From: Reticulitermes lucifugus
Taxonomy: Eukaryota > Arthropoda > Insecta > Blattodea > Rhinotermitidae
Length of the DNA: 64,000 bases
NCBI GenBank assembly: GCA_026260175.1
Contig: JAKCWW010000784.1
Location: 24,455 to 88,454 of the forward strand
Direction of reading: 5' to 3'
In this document: positions 1-12,110 of the stretch, in pieces
How positions within the stretch are numbered: the first letter of the stretch is position 1
How the letters are laid out: every line of letters begins with the position of its first letter
Notes under the pieces: generated by a model
Told to the model about the DNA's origin: nothing
What the model saw: only the letters and a program-made list of their open reading frames with translations
Databases searched by the model: none
Made by a program: the position numbers and the translations under genes

Positions 1-97
1 AAGACAGACTGCAGAATGAAGAGGCTACGGACCTGTCGTAAGACGGACTACAGAATGAAGAGGTTAAGGACCTGTCGTACGACGGACTACAGAATGA
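1..97. repeat. 39-bp tandem repeat at window edge
   Basis: Two full units (1-39 and 40-78) and a partial third (79-97). Each holds the words GACGGACTACAGAATGA and GGACCTGTCGT, with only a few differences between units. The array starts at the first base, so it probably continues upstream of the window. There is no open frame of note. It looks like a minisatellite. Confidence 0.8.
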
Positions 98-1613
98 TTA
101 TGACATAGAAAAGTAACTGCAATGCGTCATAAGGTCTAACGATCGACTTATTTTAATGCGCTGATAACCGTGGGGCTCCCACATGCCACAGAGTTAACTG
201 GAAAGGAAAGGGCAGAGTGGGATCTCTCCCACTTAGGAAATGTCATGGGGATAATAGAGAATATCAATTTGTGTACAATGTGTTGTACAACAGTTGATTG
301 GTCGTTTTAAGGGCTGCTGGAGCACTAGACATTCTGAACGAAGGAAAAGCAATTGTCCCCCTCATACTTCCTAAATTAACACGACAATGGGGACATGAAC
401 AAGTGGCAGTTTATTCTCCAGTAACTGGCTGGAATAGAGGCTGACACTTCTTTAGACATTTAAAGTGCCGCCACCACCTGTTTTTGTAACTTATAAATAG
501 GCATTTTGTTGACACTTTTGTAGTAGTCTCAAGACAAATTTTCTTCTTTAATTTTAAGTTTATTGACTATCTTTCCGAAGGTTTTCTGGTCCTGTGTTTC
601 ATGGCTGCAACTTTTCACCCTCAAATGTGTGTTCACGTGGTACATCGCACGTGTACGACCGTGTTCACGTGTGCCACATGCTTCTCAAGATAAATCTCGA
701 TTATTTCCCCTAACAACTTTAACAGTGTGGTCTTTATAATAAACAAGATCTTTGTTTTCTGTGAGGTATGAACTTTATTTCATGCATAATTCAGACAAAC
801 ACCAGTCTTCATCCTTAACGTCTTTTCAACAATCATAAATCAACAGCGGTTTAAACAGACAAATTTCTGTAAGTCTCTGGATTTTACCATAATATTTACG
901 TAATAGGATTCCCTTACCTAAATTCTTAGATTCAATTTAGTTTCGTTTATGTCATTGAACAACAGATGAATGAACTAATTGAAAGCAAGTTTATATTTAG
1001 TGACCAGCTGCCAGCGACTGTATAACTGAAGCTCCTCCAGTTAAGCTTTCAGACGGACTGGCGTTAAACTGGCCAGCAAGTAATGAAGAAGAAGCCATGC
1101 AGATGAAATTACATGGACAAGAGGGTAAGTGTGTGAAGAGTGTTAATAAAGAACACACATCCGGCCACGTGGAATGGAACCGCAGACCTAGAAGGGCTTC
1201 CAGCTTGCTCCTATATCCGGGTAACTTAAGACAACCAATCATCAATCATATATAATGATATCATCACAGCACATCTAATTACTTTATAACTGTCACGGGT
1301 CCCGTGCGACTTTACGAAATCTCTTTCCCCTGCATTTTATTCTGGTTTCCTTATGTTTATTTACAGTCCCGCCCGTATTTTGTTTCCTCCCCCACTGATT
1401 AAATGTTAATTTTTCTGTTTGCCACCGGACATGGAAGACCATCCCTTATCGGCTGTCTGCTACCATTTCTTCAATATATTTGCAGGTACACTCAGTGTCT
1501 TTCATCCTCAATTTTTGACACCTGTTACCTCACTTTTCCTTGATTAATAGATGATCGAAAATTTGTAATCACTCCCAAACGTTTAAAAAATTATCACTGT
1601 TTAGGCTTAGCAT
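98..1613. other. No identifiable feature
   Basis: AT-rich DNA without a frame of credible coding character and without a repeat I recognise. The short minus-strand frame at 997-1245 (82 codons) has no family resemblance that I can see. Confidence 0.5.
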
Positions 1614-1624
1614 ATAATATCCGA

Positions 1625-1876
1625 AGTGGCCGCGCGGTCTAAGACGTGGGTCTACAGCCACTCGGTTGCTGGGATTGTGGGTTCGAAGCCCGCCGGTGGC
1701 ATTGATATCTGTCTCGTGTAAGTGTTGTGTGTTATCAGGTAGAGGTCCCTGCGACGGGCTGGTCACTCGTCCAGACGAGTCCTACCGAGTGTTATGTGTC
1801 TAAAGTGTGATCGTGAAGCCTCGAAAAATGAGGAGGCCTAGGCCCCCTAGGGGCTGTTGAGCCATAGGAAAAAAAA
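1625..1876 (+). repeat. SINE-A, full-length tRNA-derived SINE with exact target-site duplication
   Basis: The head is tRNA-like: box A region GTGGCCGCGCGGTCTAAG, box B GGTTCGAAGCCC. The body contains a small palindrome ACTCGTCCAGACGAGT and ends GGCTGTTGAGCCATAGG followed by a run of A. It is flanked by an exact 11-bp direct repeat ATAATATCCGA at 1614-1624 and 1877-1887, the mark of LINE-mediated insertion. It is transcribable in principle by RNA polymerase III from the internal boxes. The exact flanks suggest a fairly recent insertion. It is the most complete copy of this family in the window and serves as reference for 7663, 12847 and 26132. Confidence 0.93.
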
Positions 1877-1887
1877 ATAATATCCGA

Positions 1888-3060
1888 TAGGCCTAATTAG
1901 TTAAGGAAATATTTGCTTAACACTTTACAGCCTAATGGTTACTACATATACCAATAACTTTAACATTCACAGAGTGCATTTAGGGATTTCGTATGGATCA
2001 GAAAACAAAGAGCGATCATTTCCCTACACCTGATCGGGTTTTGTAACCGAAAATTAGTGTGTTTACTGCATGTTCCGGAATAAAACCTTATATAAAATTC
2101 AGTTACATATTATTCTTCAGAGGGTAAACCACACGCTCTAAGCGGGTCTTGGAAATGTAATGTAGTTACAGGATATATTCAGGGACATAGAAGATATAAA
2201 TCTAATAAAATCCAAACCATTATTATAAAGAAAAGCAGCACAGATTTCTGATCCAGCGTGTTGAAATGGTGTCACGTTTGATAAACACTTTAAAACTCTT
2301 CACGTCACTCACGAGAATTCTGCAATGTTTTCTTGATAAAATTGGACATAAAGTCGTCTAGAAAGGCACGAAGTTTAACGGGAAGTGTTTTAAGAAATAA
2401 CAAAACAAAGTAATAAAAAATTACTGGAACAGAGGCATAAAAACAAGGCGAAAAAATGGTATATGAAATAACTAGAAAGCTTTGAGAAACGAGAAGGGGT
2501 GATGTGTTGGCGTAAGGGTGGGAACTCATGCATCCTGCACGTTCATTTCGTAAAGAGCTTTTATATCTGCTGTTCGTGAACCCCACCGAAGAGCAAGCTG
2601 ACTGCCCCATCTTCAGCTGTTTTCCACACTGGTATAATGCACTTAATGTAATAGGTCAGATACAATATTAAATTATCTCCATTACACAACCCTCTCCTCG
2701 TACTGTGTCTATCCTCTGAACTACTTAACTTTTAACAAACATTAATATATGACCTAAACTGTTTTGTTCTGCTAAATTTAGTTGCAGTTCCAGAAGGGCT
2801 ACTAAAAGTATCGTAACATTAAATGGTTTTCCTCACATAATGGGTTTGTAAGAACACTACAGTTATCTCGCGATAAGAACTTCAGAACAGATTAGACTCG
2901 TAAAATTCCATGGAGCTACAGATTTGAAAATTGCAATTTTTCTCCGTTGGATGTATTACTCTAACAAATTAAGTAACAGTGTCTCCAAGCGCGACGTTGT
3001 GTAACAAATACTTAAGGAGAACTTCGCAGCATCATTAGAACATATTTTCCTACTGCAAAG
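1888..3060. other. No identifiable feature
   Basis: AT-rich sequence. A minus-strand frame at 2305-2610 (101 codons) is hydrophobic in the middle but shows no motif that I recognise, and nothing around it suggests a gene. Confidence 0.45.
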
Positions 3061-3071
3061 ATTTATGGTTC

Positions 3072-3131
3072 TATAATAATAATAATAATAATTATTATTA
3101 TTATTATTGTTATTATTATAACTATTGTTAT
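3072..3131. repeat. (AAT)n / (ATT)n microsatellite, palindromic
   Basis: A run of AAT units switches to ATT units, so the tract is self-complementary and could fold back on itself. Confidence 0.9.
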
Positions 3132-3354
3132 TTCAATTCTAACGATCATTTTACACGATGACTTGTTAGGATCGTAAATGAAGCGTTTCTGCGTTGTGTT
3201 GAATCCATCACAATTAACTAATTCCCACCCCCGGATTAGCCCGATCTAATGGATGAAAGATAATAAATTTTAAAGTATTAATTTTACCAGACGAAGAAGG
3301 CAGAATTAGCTTCTGAATCTTTCAGCTATACCTGAGGCAAGGGGTACACAAATC

Positions 3355-3510
3355 CAGGGCGCCAGGTTGCCAGGGCAGCTAAGTTTCTTTTACGGTGGCA
3401 CCTAATATTTTTGGTTCCTTCGCATGGAATTTGGAAAATATTCCCCCGTGTGGCGCCTATAAATTGAAGGTGGCTCCTAGAGTTTTGGAAAATTTGTGCA
3501 CCCTTGCCTC
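3355..3510 (+). repeat. Unclassified GGCGCC-containing interspersed repeat, copy 1
   Basis: This segment shares the ordered words CACCTAATATTT, GGCGCCT, GGTGGCTCCTAG and GGAAAATTTGTG with segments on the other strand near 49240-49490 and 55545-55700. That order over more than 100 bp in three places means a common repeat family. No tRNA head, terminal inverted repeat or target duplication is visible, so its class is open. Confidence 0.6.
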
Positions 3511-3689
3511 AGACAATATCCAGCGTTCTAATTCTGTTTATTTTAGGAAAACCTGGAACATGAAGAGTTAATTTTGCTAATGCTGTTACGTAGACGAACA
3601 TACAGCATAACCTCTTTGAAGTTTGTTAATCTTCACTATTGGCTGACTCTTCAAAAGTTGAGAGTTTACATTCTGGACAAAGAGACGGG

Positions 3690-4110
3690 TCGTTTTTTAG
3701 GTGCCTTTGCAAAGCTGTTGCAAAAAGGTACTATGATCCTCGTTGTGTCCTTCCGTCTGTGCGCATGAACTAGCGCAATTCCTACAGCACAGCTTATCGT
3801 GAAATTTCGTATATGAAACATATTACCGCAGTTTGTAGACTTATTCCGATTTTGGTTAAAATCCGGTAAAAGTAACAGACACTTCACATAAAGACAGACG
3901 TACGTCGATGAAAATATTTCACCATGACTCTTCTTTGTATATAAGACAGTCTGTATTCTCTGTGAGGTATGAGATGGAACAGAAGAAAAAGTTGAGCATG
4001 TAACATTACAATCGTGAAGCGATTGTAAATCTCTCCGTTTACGAGAAAAGTACAAGAAACGCGATACACGTACATCGTCAATTACGGGATATCTAATATA
4101 ATCGATTGTC
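3690..4110 (+). repeat. Unclassified ~0.4-kb repeat, copy 1 (pair with 58545)
   Basis: Comparison with 58545-58960 shows the same order of words: GCAAAG followed by GC-A-AAAA, then GTGTCCxxCxGTxTGxGCGCATGAA-like, GATTTTGxTTAAAATC, and GACAGTxTxTxTxTGxGGTA. The two copies are clearly diverged. On the minus strand both are open for about 150 codons (3666-4112 here), and the frames align around DFxQNRx and xxNFT. This may be a coding remnant of a transposable element or simply an open frame kept by chance. No known domain was recognised. Confidence 0.5.
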
Positions 4111-5307
4111 AAACTTTTCTTAAGTTACGGAGGAAAGTTATAACGTGTGTGGTGCAAAAAGTGGAAAGGCATATTTCAAATACATCATCAGCGCTCTTCT
4201 TGGAAATGCACGAGGAATTTAAACCCTATGGAGCGGGTTAATACATTACGTTCTTGGATATTTCCTAACTTGTTAACTTTTACGATCGTAAAACGCTGGT
4301 ATTATGACAGTCTGTTAAATACCAGAAACTGCGACATTTTTGAAAGAGGTGTTGGGGGATCCTGTAAGAGAAAGCCCATAAAAGTAATCCTACAATTATA
4401 AAGCATTTTACAGAATCATTCGTTTGAATATGACCAATATTCATTCGCTGCAGTTATTTTAGGACGAGTAGACTTTTACTGCCGGCAGCCATTCCGGTTT
4501 AAGCGCCAAATTACCGAACTCTTTTAACTCTGCGGACCGAAAGAGAAACGGCTGTGCTAGCAAACATCCGGTCAGTGAATGAATGTGAATATAAAACTCC
4601 CTCGTTAAAAATACAGTAAATAATGTTCTCTGACTTTTATTGCCAATTACTCTCTACAGACTAGAGATAGCCCCATTCTGAATATAATTTAACTATGTAA
4701 GCTTGTTAATTTGCTTTTATAAGATGCTGTAAATTAAGGTTAAAATATAATTATTGTGTATTCCCAGAGAAACCTAGAGAAAGATCAATACACGATATAC
4801 AAACATTTTATATCTTATTAAGCTAAGTGAGTAATACGTAAATAAAATTGTTTTCCGTAAAGTATAATTATTTACTTGGTAGAAGAATCGAAAATTCTAC
4901 ACCTTCATCAGCCATCTCTACTCACCTCCGCTCATCTAAAGCAGTCTCCCTAAAATCCGTCTTAAACTTACGCTCCTATTCATGTCTCGTCTGTCGTTCC
5001 TACGGATCATTTCACTCTTCTTGCAATACTAATTACTGTAATATAGACACATAATAATTCAGAACTTCTTATATAATTGTTTATTCTCTGTCCTTTACTA
5101 GGAAAGATTCCTTTCTAAGAAGTTGCTAAATCCTCAGCTACTCAGCAAATTTCCAAGCATTTTATTGAGACCGATCGTTTATTGCCTATTCAAAAAGCCC
5201 TCTAGTTGTGTCTATCCTGAGGCAGCTAATGCGGTCCACGCTCTACTATTACTTCGTTAGAATTAAGAATTTAACAAGACAGGCAATGTACTTATAACGT
5301 AACTTTA
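4111..5307. other. No identifiable feature
   Basis: AT-rich DNA. The plus-strand frames at 4147-4401 and 4848-5054 have no recognisable similarity to a protein family. Confidence 0.45.
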
Positions 5308-5804
5308 AGGCGCGTTCGCGTAACCATTGTTGCCATGGAATTGCAATAAGTATTACATATGTTATATGTTTCTGTAGTCTTAGTTATCCAGCATGCGAAG
5401 CGCATGCGCTATATTGTCATCCGTGGCCCGTGTGGCTGTACCATATCTTTCCACATTACCTCAAAAAACGGCCCGATTTTCGAAAAAAAAAATGCTATTG
5501 AACATAAAAAGAGTGTTTTGAGTTTCTCTACCAGTTCTGTCTGAAATATTTCTCATTCTAAGAAGAATTCAGCGAGATATTATCGTAAATGTACACAGGC
5601 CTTCATGTAAAGTACCCGTTATTTTTGTCAGATTTTAGTGAAACATGAATTTTCTCAACAGATTTTTCCAATAATAGGCAAATATAAAATTCCATTAAAA
5701 TCTGTCCAGTGTTTGCCGAGTTGTTTCATGCGGACGGACAGACAGACAGACAGACAGATATGACGAAGCTAACAGTCGCTTTTCGCAATTTTGCGAACGC
5801 GCCT
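5308..5804 (+). mobile_element. 497-bp TIR element (MITE-like), copy 1
   Basis: The ends are inverted: AGGCGCGTTCGC at the left and GCGAACGCGCCT at the right. A homologous element with the same ends lies at 28659-29145 (487 bp) and an end fragment at 30421-30490. Inside are a hairpin GCATGCG-AAG-CGCATGC (about 5390-5407) and an ACAG repeat (5738-5758). A 61-codon frame (5359-5544) resembles one in copy 2, but it contains no transposase signature, so I take the element as non-autonomous. The target-site duplication is unclear. The superfamily is not assigned. Confidence 0.75.
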
Positions 5805-6200
5805 AAAAATGTGTAATTGTTGAAGTACTCCAAGCGTTGCTGAATATTACTCTCGCAATCAGATAGGTCCGCGTAGTTCAACACAGCGAGTGATACGATC
5901 ACCAGACGTAGTCTCCTTAAACTTCTCCCTATATGTGTAAATGTTATAACTCTACGTTACATGACATCATTAGCCTACTATACGAAACTTGTCTCCCCAT
6001 AAGCAACTAAATTACGGGGTCTTATAATATTACAATTTACTTTATCAGATATTGCGACCTTAAAATTTTTAAGATTTTCATCATCCTACAGGCTTTACAC
6101 TTCTGTCAATTTATTTGGTGTATGTAAGTCTTTTAACAAAATAAACTTTAAAAAATTATGTAAAGTCTGTTGGTTTATAATATTGCTGTCAGCATTGAAA
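5805..6200. other. No identifiable feature
   Basis: AT-rich DNA with no recognisable gene or repeat. Confidence 0.4.
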
Positions 6201-6397
6201 TTTTCCACACCAGTCCAGACCGGCCTTGGGGCCCACCTAGCCTCCTATACAATGAATAGGAGGTCTCTTTCCCGGACATAAAGCGGCCGGAGCGTGGTAC
6301 TGACCACCCACCCCAACCAGCGCCGAGGTTAAAGAAAGAGTGAGCTATACATGTACTCCCCTTCTAGGCTTTCATGGCCTGTTCTAGGGCGAACCTT
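6201..6397 (+). repeat. SINE-B, 5'-truncated copy
   Basis: The 3' two-thirds of the SINE-B body: GGGGCCCACCTAGCCTCCT, CCCGGACATAAAGCGGCCGG, the GGTTAAAGAAAGAGTGAGCTAT block and CATGGCCTGTTCTAGGGCGAA. The tRNA-like head is missing, as expected of 5' truncation during reverse transcription. Its 3' end runs straight into the minisatellite at 6398. Confidence 0.85.
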
Positions 6398-6722
6398 ACT
6401 GTGTATGTGTCCTTGTGTTATTTAGAGTATACCCGGCTACAGATTGCCTTATGGTATTTAGAATATCGCCCGGTACATATGTCCTTGTGGTAGTTAGAGT
6501 ATAACCTGGTACACACAGTTTTATGTTATTTAGAACATCCCCGTTACGTACGTACTTTGGTATTGAGAGTACATTCTGGTACATACGCCCTTATGGTATT
6601 TAGAATATCCCCCGTTACATACGTACTTATGGTATTGAGAGTATACTCTGGTACACATGCCGTTATGGTATTTAGAATATCCCCAGTACATTTGCCCTCA
6701 TGGTACTTAGGATACGTTTATT
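6398..6722. repeat. Minisatellite, ~35-bp unit with a 70-bp higher-order period
   Basis: About nine units built on TTATGGTATTTAGAATATCC and a variant TTATGGTATTGAGAGTATAC. In the right half the two variants alternate, giving a roughly 70-bp super-unit. The short frames on both strands here (6396-6584 minus, 6557-6739 plus) are products of the repeat and not genes. The array directly follows the 3' end of a SINE-B. Confidence 0.82.
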
Positions 6723-7239
6723 TTTCTATGGCTGTGTGAAGAATCATAAAACACGTAAGGAGAATTTAAGAGTCGTGGTCGACATCCCAGGGTATCCGAT
6801 CGATTTTAATTAACTAACGCTTAATGTGTATGTTGTGGTGAAGCATTATGTTCATTCATTTTGTCCCCAAACGACATGTTGTGATCTGTCAAGCTCCAAT
6901 AAGGCTTCTTCCGGTACACGCCAAGGTACATTTTATTTCATTTTATGGTTTTGGCTATAAACCGCAGGCAGGAAATGAAAATAAATTGCTGACCTTTGGG
7001 TCTGTGCCCCTGTGAACATTCCTGCTTCGTGATACAGACCAGCATTATTGTTACTCGTGACACTGAACAGAACAAAGAGGTAACTACTCTGCGCTGAAGA
7101 ATGAGGAGCAGTGTTGAATCTTTGGTTTCTTTTGAGGTGAGGGGGGGGGGTGACGGTGTTGCTGGACTCAGTGCGGTTTCCGTAAGTTTCTTCTGGTAGG
7201 TACAAAGATAATAATAGCATAAGTGAAAGGTACACTCAT
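6723..7239. other. No identifiable feature apart from a G-run
   Basis: A run of about ten G lies near 7140-7150. A 100-codon minus-strand frame at 6933-7235 has no recognisable domain. Confidence 0.4.
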
Positions 7240-7580
7240 GGGTTGACTAATTAACTACATGCAACGGAGTCCTTCTTGAGAATCTAATAGTTCGTTAGAT
7301 ATTCAAGAAATTCCCTGCATCTTATGGAAATATAAGGGTCATAATCGTGTTCATAAACGTCAGCCAGATGAATCCACTATCCCCATCTTCTTTATTTAAG
7401 ATTAATTTTAATATTATTTTCCCATCTACGCCCACGTCTTCCAAATGGTCTCTTTCCTTCGGGTTCGCCTACCAAAATCATTGGTGTATTTCTCTTCTCT
7501 CCCACACACGTCAATGTCCCGTCTAAATCTTCCTTCTTTTGATCACAGTGATGATCTTAAGTCCAAGTACCTTATCGCTT
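7240..7580 (-). repeat. LINE 3'-end fragment
   Basis: Read on the minus strand, this has the order seen in other fragments of the window: a Gly-Glu-Lys-Arg-Asn-Ala-like stretch, then Val-Gly-Lys-Pro-Glu-Gly-like, then a tract equivalent to ValMetAsnLeuArgVal, then AsnAlaGlyAsnPheLeu, ending near the word CTCCGTTG and a GTTA-type tail. This matches the 3' terminal region of insect non-LTR retrotransposons. It is degraded, with no reverse transcriptase core. Confidence 0.7.
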
Positions 7581-7628
7581 TACTTACTGGAACTGTCACA
7601 GTCTTGAAGAATTTTGTTTGTTGCAAAC

Positions 7629-7629
7629 A

Positions 7630-7662
<33 letters not shown>
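7629..7662. repeat. (GTT)n microsatellite
   Basis: About eleven GTT units directly before the truncated SINE-A at 7663. Confidence 0.95.
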
Positions 7663-7803
7663 CATGTAGAGGTCTCTGCGACGGGTTGATCACTGGCCAG
7701 AGGAGTCCTACCGAGTGTGGTGTGTCTAAAAAGTGTGTGATCGTGAAGCCTCGATAATGAGGAGGACCTGGCCTACCAGGGATTGTTGAGCCATGGAAAA
7801 GGA
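7663..7803 (+). repeat. SINE-A, 5'-truncated copy
   Basis: Matches the 3' half of the reference at 1625: GTAGAGGTCTCTGCGACGGG, CCTACCGAGTG, GATCGTGAAGCCTCG, TTGTTGAGCCATGG and a short A-rich tail. The tRNA head is absent. It lies against the (GTT)n tract, and no target duplication could be identified. Confidence 0.88.
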
Positions 7804-9107
7804 AATTAAAAGTTTATAATACGAATTCTAAGCATATGGCTGTTTTCACAGCAGGATCGTGGAGACAATACCGCCATATACTGCTGTTGTGCATTTGTGT
7901 GCAACACATTCATGTTTGCTGCACTGTAACACTCCCGTCATTTTGCAAGTTGGAATCTGATGGAAAGGATTTTGCCACGAACGTGGAGTAAGTTATTAGT
8001 TCCCTGCCAAGAGATCGATTAAGTGCAGAGTGAATTTTGTTCTAGGTTGTAAGGTTTTTTATGACTGCAGTAGTGTGATGTAGAAAACTAATTTTAAAAT
8101 TATTTTATTCTTCAAATAACCCTTCACCTGAAGAACGGTTGTGTGCGAAGTTGATAAAAGTATGATTCAAGACTTAATAGGGATGCTATTGTCATGAAGA
8201 AATGCAGAGGAGAAAGATAAGTAATAAAGAGCGGCGCCATTAGTCTGTATACCTAACCTGAAGAATACACATAAGGACAAGAGGAGAGTGGAATTTCATT
8301 TTAAATTACCAAAATATATCAGGTAAGAATTTTAGATTTCTCTGTTTTGCGGATAGTAAAATTGTTGTGTAATTACGTTTATATTAACGCTTATATTATT
8401 ATTATTGTTGTTGTTATTGTTGTAGTAGTAGTAGTAGTTGTTGTTGCTGCTATTGCTACATAGGACATTCCTGGACGAATGACTTCTAATTCCTTGGAGG
8501 GGAAGGAAGTGGTATAAGGAGGGCATTCTCTACTCTTCCGCATGGCCTAACTTCCGGATCAGGAATCACCACTGACTTTATGCCTAAAGGTCTCAAGTAC
8601 GGATGTGACTTATTGTCAGCACACGTACTTATGACACGCTAAGAACGTTTTATGAGACGGCAAACCCTGTATTGTACAGTTGTAAACACATTACGCAAAG
8701 ACAAATTCTTTTCAATTGTCTCATAGTTGAGGAACATTAGTCTTCTGGTTGGAGAGCTGTATTTTTGTGTTGTGTTCCTTACACAGCCTCCAGACTCTCG
8801 CAAGGCTGCAAATCATCTGTAGCATAGCTGGAACCAGCGAAAGGGATACGGAACGGAACGGAATCCGACAAGCACAGATTACTGGTGTCACAGGGCAAGA
8901 GAAACTCTTTTAGTATTCTACAGCTCAGTGTAAGAGGGCTATAAATAAATATTCCAGGACTCTCAGAAAACTGACAATAATGTGACTATGTTAAGAATTT
9001 CACCTTCCATTTTACAAGAAGGAGTTGAACAAATTATGAACATTTCAGGGAGCTGTGTGTTACAGACATGTATAGAACCTTTTATCTTCTCTCTTACAAA
9101 AAGAACA
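7804..9107. other. No identifiable feature apart from a mixed microsatellite
   Basis: Contains an (ATT)/(GTT)/(GTA) compound microsatellite at about 8392-8457. No gene or transposon recognised in the rest. Confidence 0.5.
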
Positions 9108-9129
9108 AAACATTAGGACACGTAAAGAA

Positions 9130-9409
9130 ATCCCTGTAGAGGCCTGGACAGGCCCTGAGGTTTCCAGGAGTTTGAGGCTTCCCGAATTTCTAGACAATCG
9201 GCACATTAAGGTGGTAAGGTTGTCAGCCCTAGGCCCCGGCCACCTTTACCCCCAGGGGATAGTCCTTTTACTCATTTCTATTTGAGGCTGAGTCGAACCC
9301 AGCGCCACAGTGCGGCTGGAAGGATTAAGTAGATGCAAAATTCCAATGATCCAGCTACCTTCCAACTTGTAGCGCAGTGCCTCAACCAACTGAGCCACCG
9401 CGTGCCCCC
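9130..9409 (-). repeat. SINE-C, full-length tRNA-derived SINE
   Basis: On the minus strand the tRNA-like head reads GGGGGCACGCGGTGGCTCAG then TTGGTTGAGGCACTGCGCTA. The body carries the GTCGACTCAGCCTC-like and CAACCTTACCACCTTAATGT blocks and ends GGGCCTGTCCAGGCCTCTAC. A 13-bp near-duplicate AAACATTAG(G/A)ACA flanks it at 9108-9120 and 9410-9422, with one mismatch. Other copies lie at 15310 and 51941. Confidence 0.85.
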
Positions 9410-9422
9410 AAACATTAGAACA

Positions 9423-10331
9423 TACAAACCTATAATTTTAACTAAGTGTAAAGTTTCCTGACGAAATTGTGTCACAGCAAAATTTAATATTAAGCTGGAA
9501 ACTGTCATTCGTCTTTTGTTCCCTTGGAAACACAATTTTTAGAAACTCGATCTGTTTGTTTAATCAGGTGTAAAAGTATTTATTTATTTATCCTGCTAAG
9601 AAATCTGGTTTCAGGCACAGTGATTACAGTATTATAATAAATCTAATTTCAGAAAGATTACAACCCTTAACTAGTCACTACACCATTTTAAGTTTTATTC
9701 TGCAAAACCTGAACCAGTCACCCCATCACAAGCAAAAATATGGCCATGGTTAGCGTGTAAGAAAAGCAAATTCTTAGTAAGAAGGCAAGACACGTACAAA
9801 GGTAGTAATAAGAATCTGAATGTAAGAACACTTAAAATATTCAAAGTTCTCTTTCAATAGCGTGTAGAACTCCCAGCTATAAAAACGAATTCTTTCTTAC
9901 CAACATTATATAAGTGTAAAGTAAGCAAGACGGGTGAAACTACACAAACGAGGCCTTGGTAATTTTTGTCTTTCTATGCTTGTTTCACCAATATACCTTT
10001 ATTATATTTAAGAAAAAATCATGCACTGCAAATATAGTGGTTCTTAATATGATATTGTTATACAGATATCACCTTTTGCTGAAATATGTATTGAGTTTAT
10101 AGGATGAAACAATATCCCCGTAATGCTTATACTGACTGAAACATTTAGTGTTTTTGGATACTAAAACATGAATCTGAAAAACAAAATGTTAGAGAAGCAC
10201 CCAAGTTTCAGAGACATCTACGGCCTCCACGTAACCTAAAATAGATGCGGCAGGCTGCCCCTAAGTTATTTTACCTCTCTATCGGATTATATGACTTCAT
10301 ATTCCAAAAATGTATTAATTCTGAATGGGAA
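9423..10331. other. No identifiable feature
   Basis: AT-rich DNA with no coding or repeat signal recognised. Confidence 0.4.
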
Positions 10332-10332
10332 G

Positions 10333-10365
<33 letters not shown>

Positions 10366-10402
10366 ATATATATATGTATGTATATATATATATATATATA
10401 TA
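10333..10402. repeat. (TA)n microsatellite with GTATG interruptions
   Basis: A long TA tract broken twice by a GTATGTA variant. Frames here (10245-10505, both strands) are low-complexity artefacts. Confidence 0.95.
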
Positions 10403-12020
10403 TGCAGAATCTGCCGATGCAATTTTTCTCTTGTGCGATTATAACAGGGCTTTCCAAAGCCAAACGCGTTCTGATGGATTGTAAACTCACAAAGTAACCA
10501 AGCAAACGTGTTGGCTAAACTCTTTTAAAGACGAGTGGTTACTTTATGTACCAACAGGTTAGCTTTGAAAACTCTACCTTCTGTCCACATAGCATATTTA
10601 TGTGTTTGGTACGGATCTCGAAAAAACAGCGATTGTTTTCTTGTATAGCATGAAATTATTTGTTTTATAACCGAGCGGGAGATTGTCTCCTGCGTCGTTG
10701 GAACTGGATCTTCAATTATAATTCATGTTAATCTTAGTATTTAGAGAGTTAAACGGGGTCCTGAGTGGATACTGGTACTCTATCGCCGGCAAGAGAAATA
10801 TGATTTACAATTTTGACAGAGGCTTTTTGCTGCTAGCAGTGCTTGATTGCTAGACAATAAGAAAATAAACACAGTACAATGCCTAAGAACCGTGGCAATG
10901 GTAACATGAAACTGAAATTCAAGTAGCCAACCCAGAGACAATCAAATTAACACGATGAATCATATAAGAGCTGCTTGGGTTTCACTCCAAACAGGGGCCT
11001 TAAGCGTGCCAGAATTATTTAGTTTGTCTTGTTTAGTCTTCGTTTGCTTTACTTCGCTTGGCTTTACTTTACGTCGCATTAATTTAAGTAGATATTTCTG
11101 CAGACTTCCTAACACATCCTTCTTCATGACATCTGAACAATTTCTATTACACTCACGCAAGCAGAAACGTGCACACGCTGACATTTCTATTCTTGTAATT
11201 TGTTTTAAGCTTCCATTCTCTTTCTTCCTCTTCCTTCTCATCCATTTTATTCTCGCTACCTCCTTTTCATCTCATATTGCACCACACATTATCTTCTTGC
11301 CCTTCCTCCCTTCATTTTCCGTCCATATTTCTCTCCTCACCTACACCCACACGTTATTTAGACCTACATTGTATTTTTCTCCAACTATCTGACTTGAGCC
11401 GGAATTTGGCTTCCATTTATCAGATTACCAAATGGATAAATCGGTAGCCATTTGGTTGTGCCGATTTCGAATACAGATTTTTTCTGTAGTTTCTAAAAGC
11501 AGAACAGACAGGCTGACATAACTTCCCCAGTATGCATTAATTTAATATACCTATCTCCTCCAACAACCATATTCACTTGTCCAATCTGGCAGTTGATGCT
11601 CTACATTTTGATACCCTTGGCATGTAAGTGGAACTGACCAACATTAAGGGAAATATAAAACTTGTAACAGCTTATAAGGGATATGCACAAAGACGTATGG
11701 AAGATGGCGGTAACCCGAGACAGAGACGCAGTCAGACTTCCCACATGTAACTCGAGTAGCAATACCAGGAGAGAGCAGTCTGGTCTCGCGATGTGGGTGG
11801 AATATGGCAGGCCACGAAATGTAACACAATACATCAGGCAGCACAAGGCAGGATACGTGAATTTAAATAATGTCACACGAGTTAACTCGTTTTGATCACT
11901 GATAAATTCCTATGCAGAAAAGTCGTTCAGTAAAATTATTACGGCACGCCACCAGAAGTGGGTAGGTGGAGGAAGACGAACATCAGGCCAAGTAGTTTAA
12001 ACCGTATTACAGAAATGGAT
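10403..12020. other. No identifiable feature
   Basis: Contains the 145-codon plus-strand frame 10955-11392 (rich in Ser, Phe, Leu and His, with no recognisable domain) and an overlapping minus-strand frame. Both look like chance frames in pyrimidine-rich DNA. No splice-flanked exon could be argued. Confidence 0.4.
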
Positions 12021-12023
12021 TGA

Positions 12024-12055
<32 letters not shown>
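12021..12055. repeat. (TGA)n microsatellite
   Basis: About eleven GAT/TGA units, followed by related imperfect GAT-rich sequence to about 12110. Confidence 0.95.
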
Positions 12056-12110
12056 AGAAATGATGGCGACGATAACGATGACAACGATAATGGAAATGAA
12101 AATAAAGCTG

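Noticed and set aside
1625-1700. A functional tRNA gene in the SINE-A head
   Set aside because: Box A and box B fit a tRNA, but the sequence continues into a SINE body with A tail and target duplication, and the same head recurs in other copies.
5359-5544. A small conserved gene shared by the two TIR-element copies
   Set aside because: The frames align because the DNA is homologous. There is no known motif, and the identity at protein level does not exceed that of the DNA.
10955-11392. 145-codon plus-strand frame
   Set aside because: Pyrimidine-rich DNA gives Ser, Phe, Leu and His codons by composition. There is no domain, no exon context and an overlapping opposite frame.
11428-11456. Short inverted repeat CCAAATGG ... 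CCATTTGG
   Set aside because: Only 8 bp per arm, common by chance in 64 kb.
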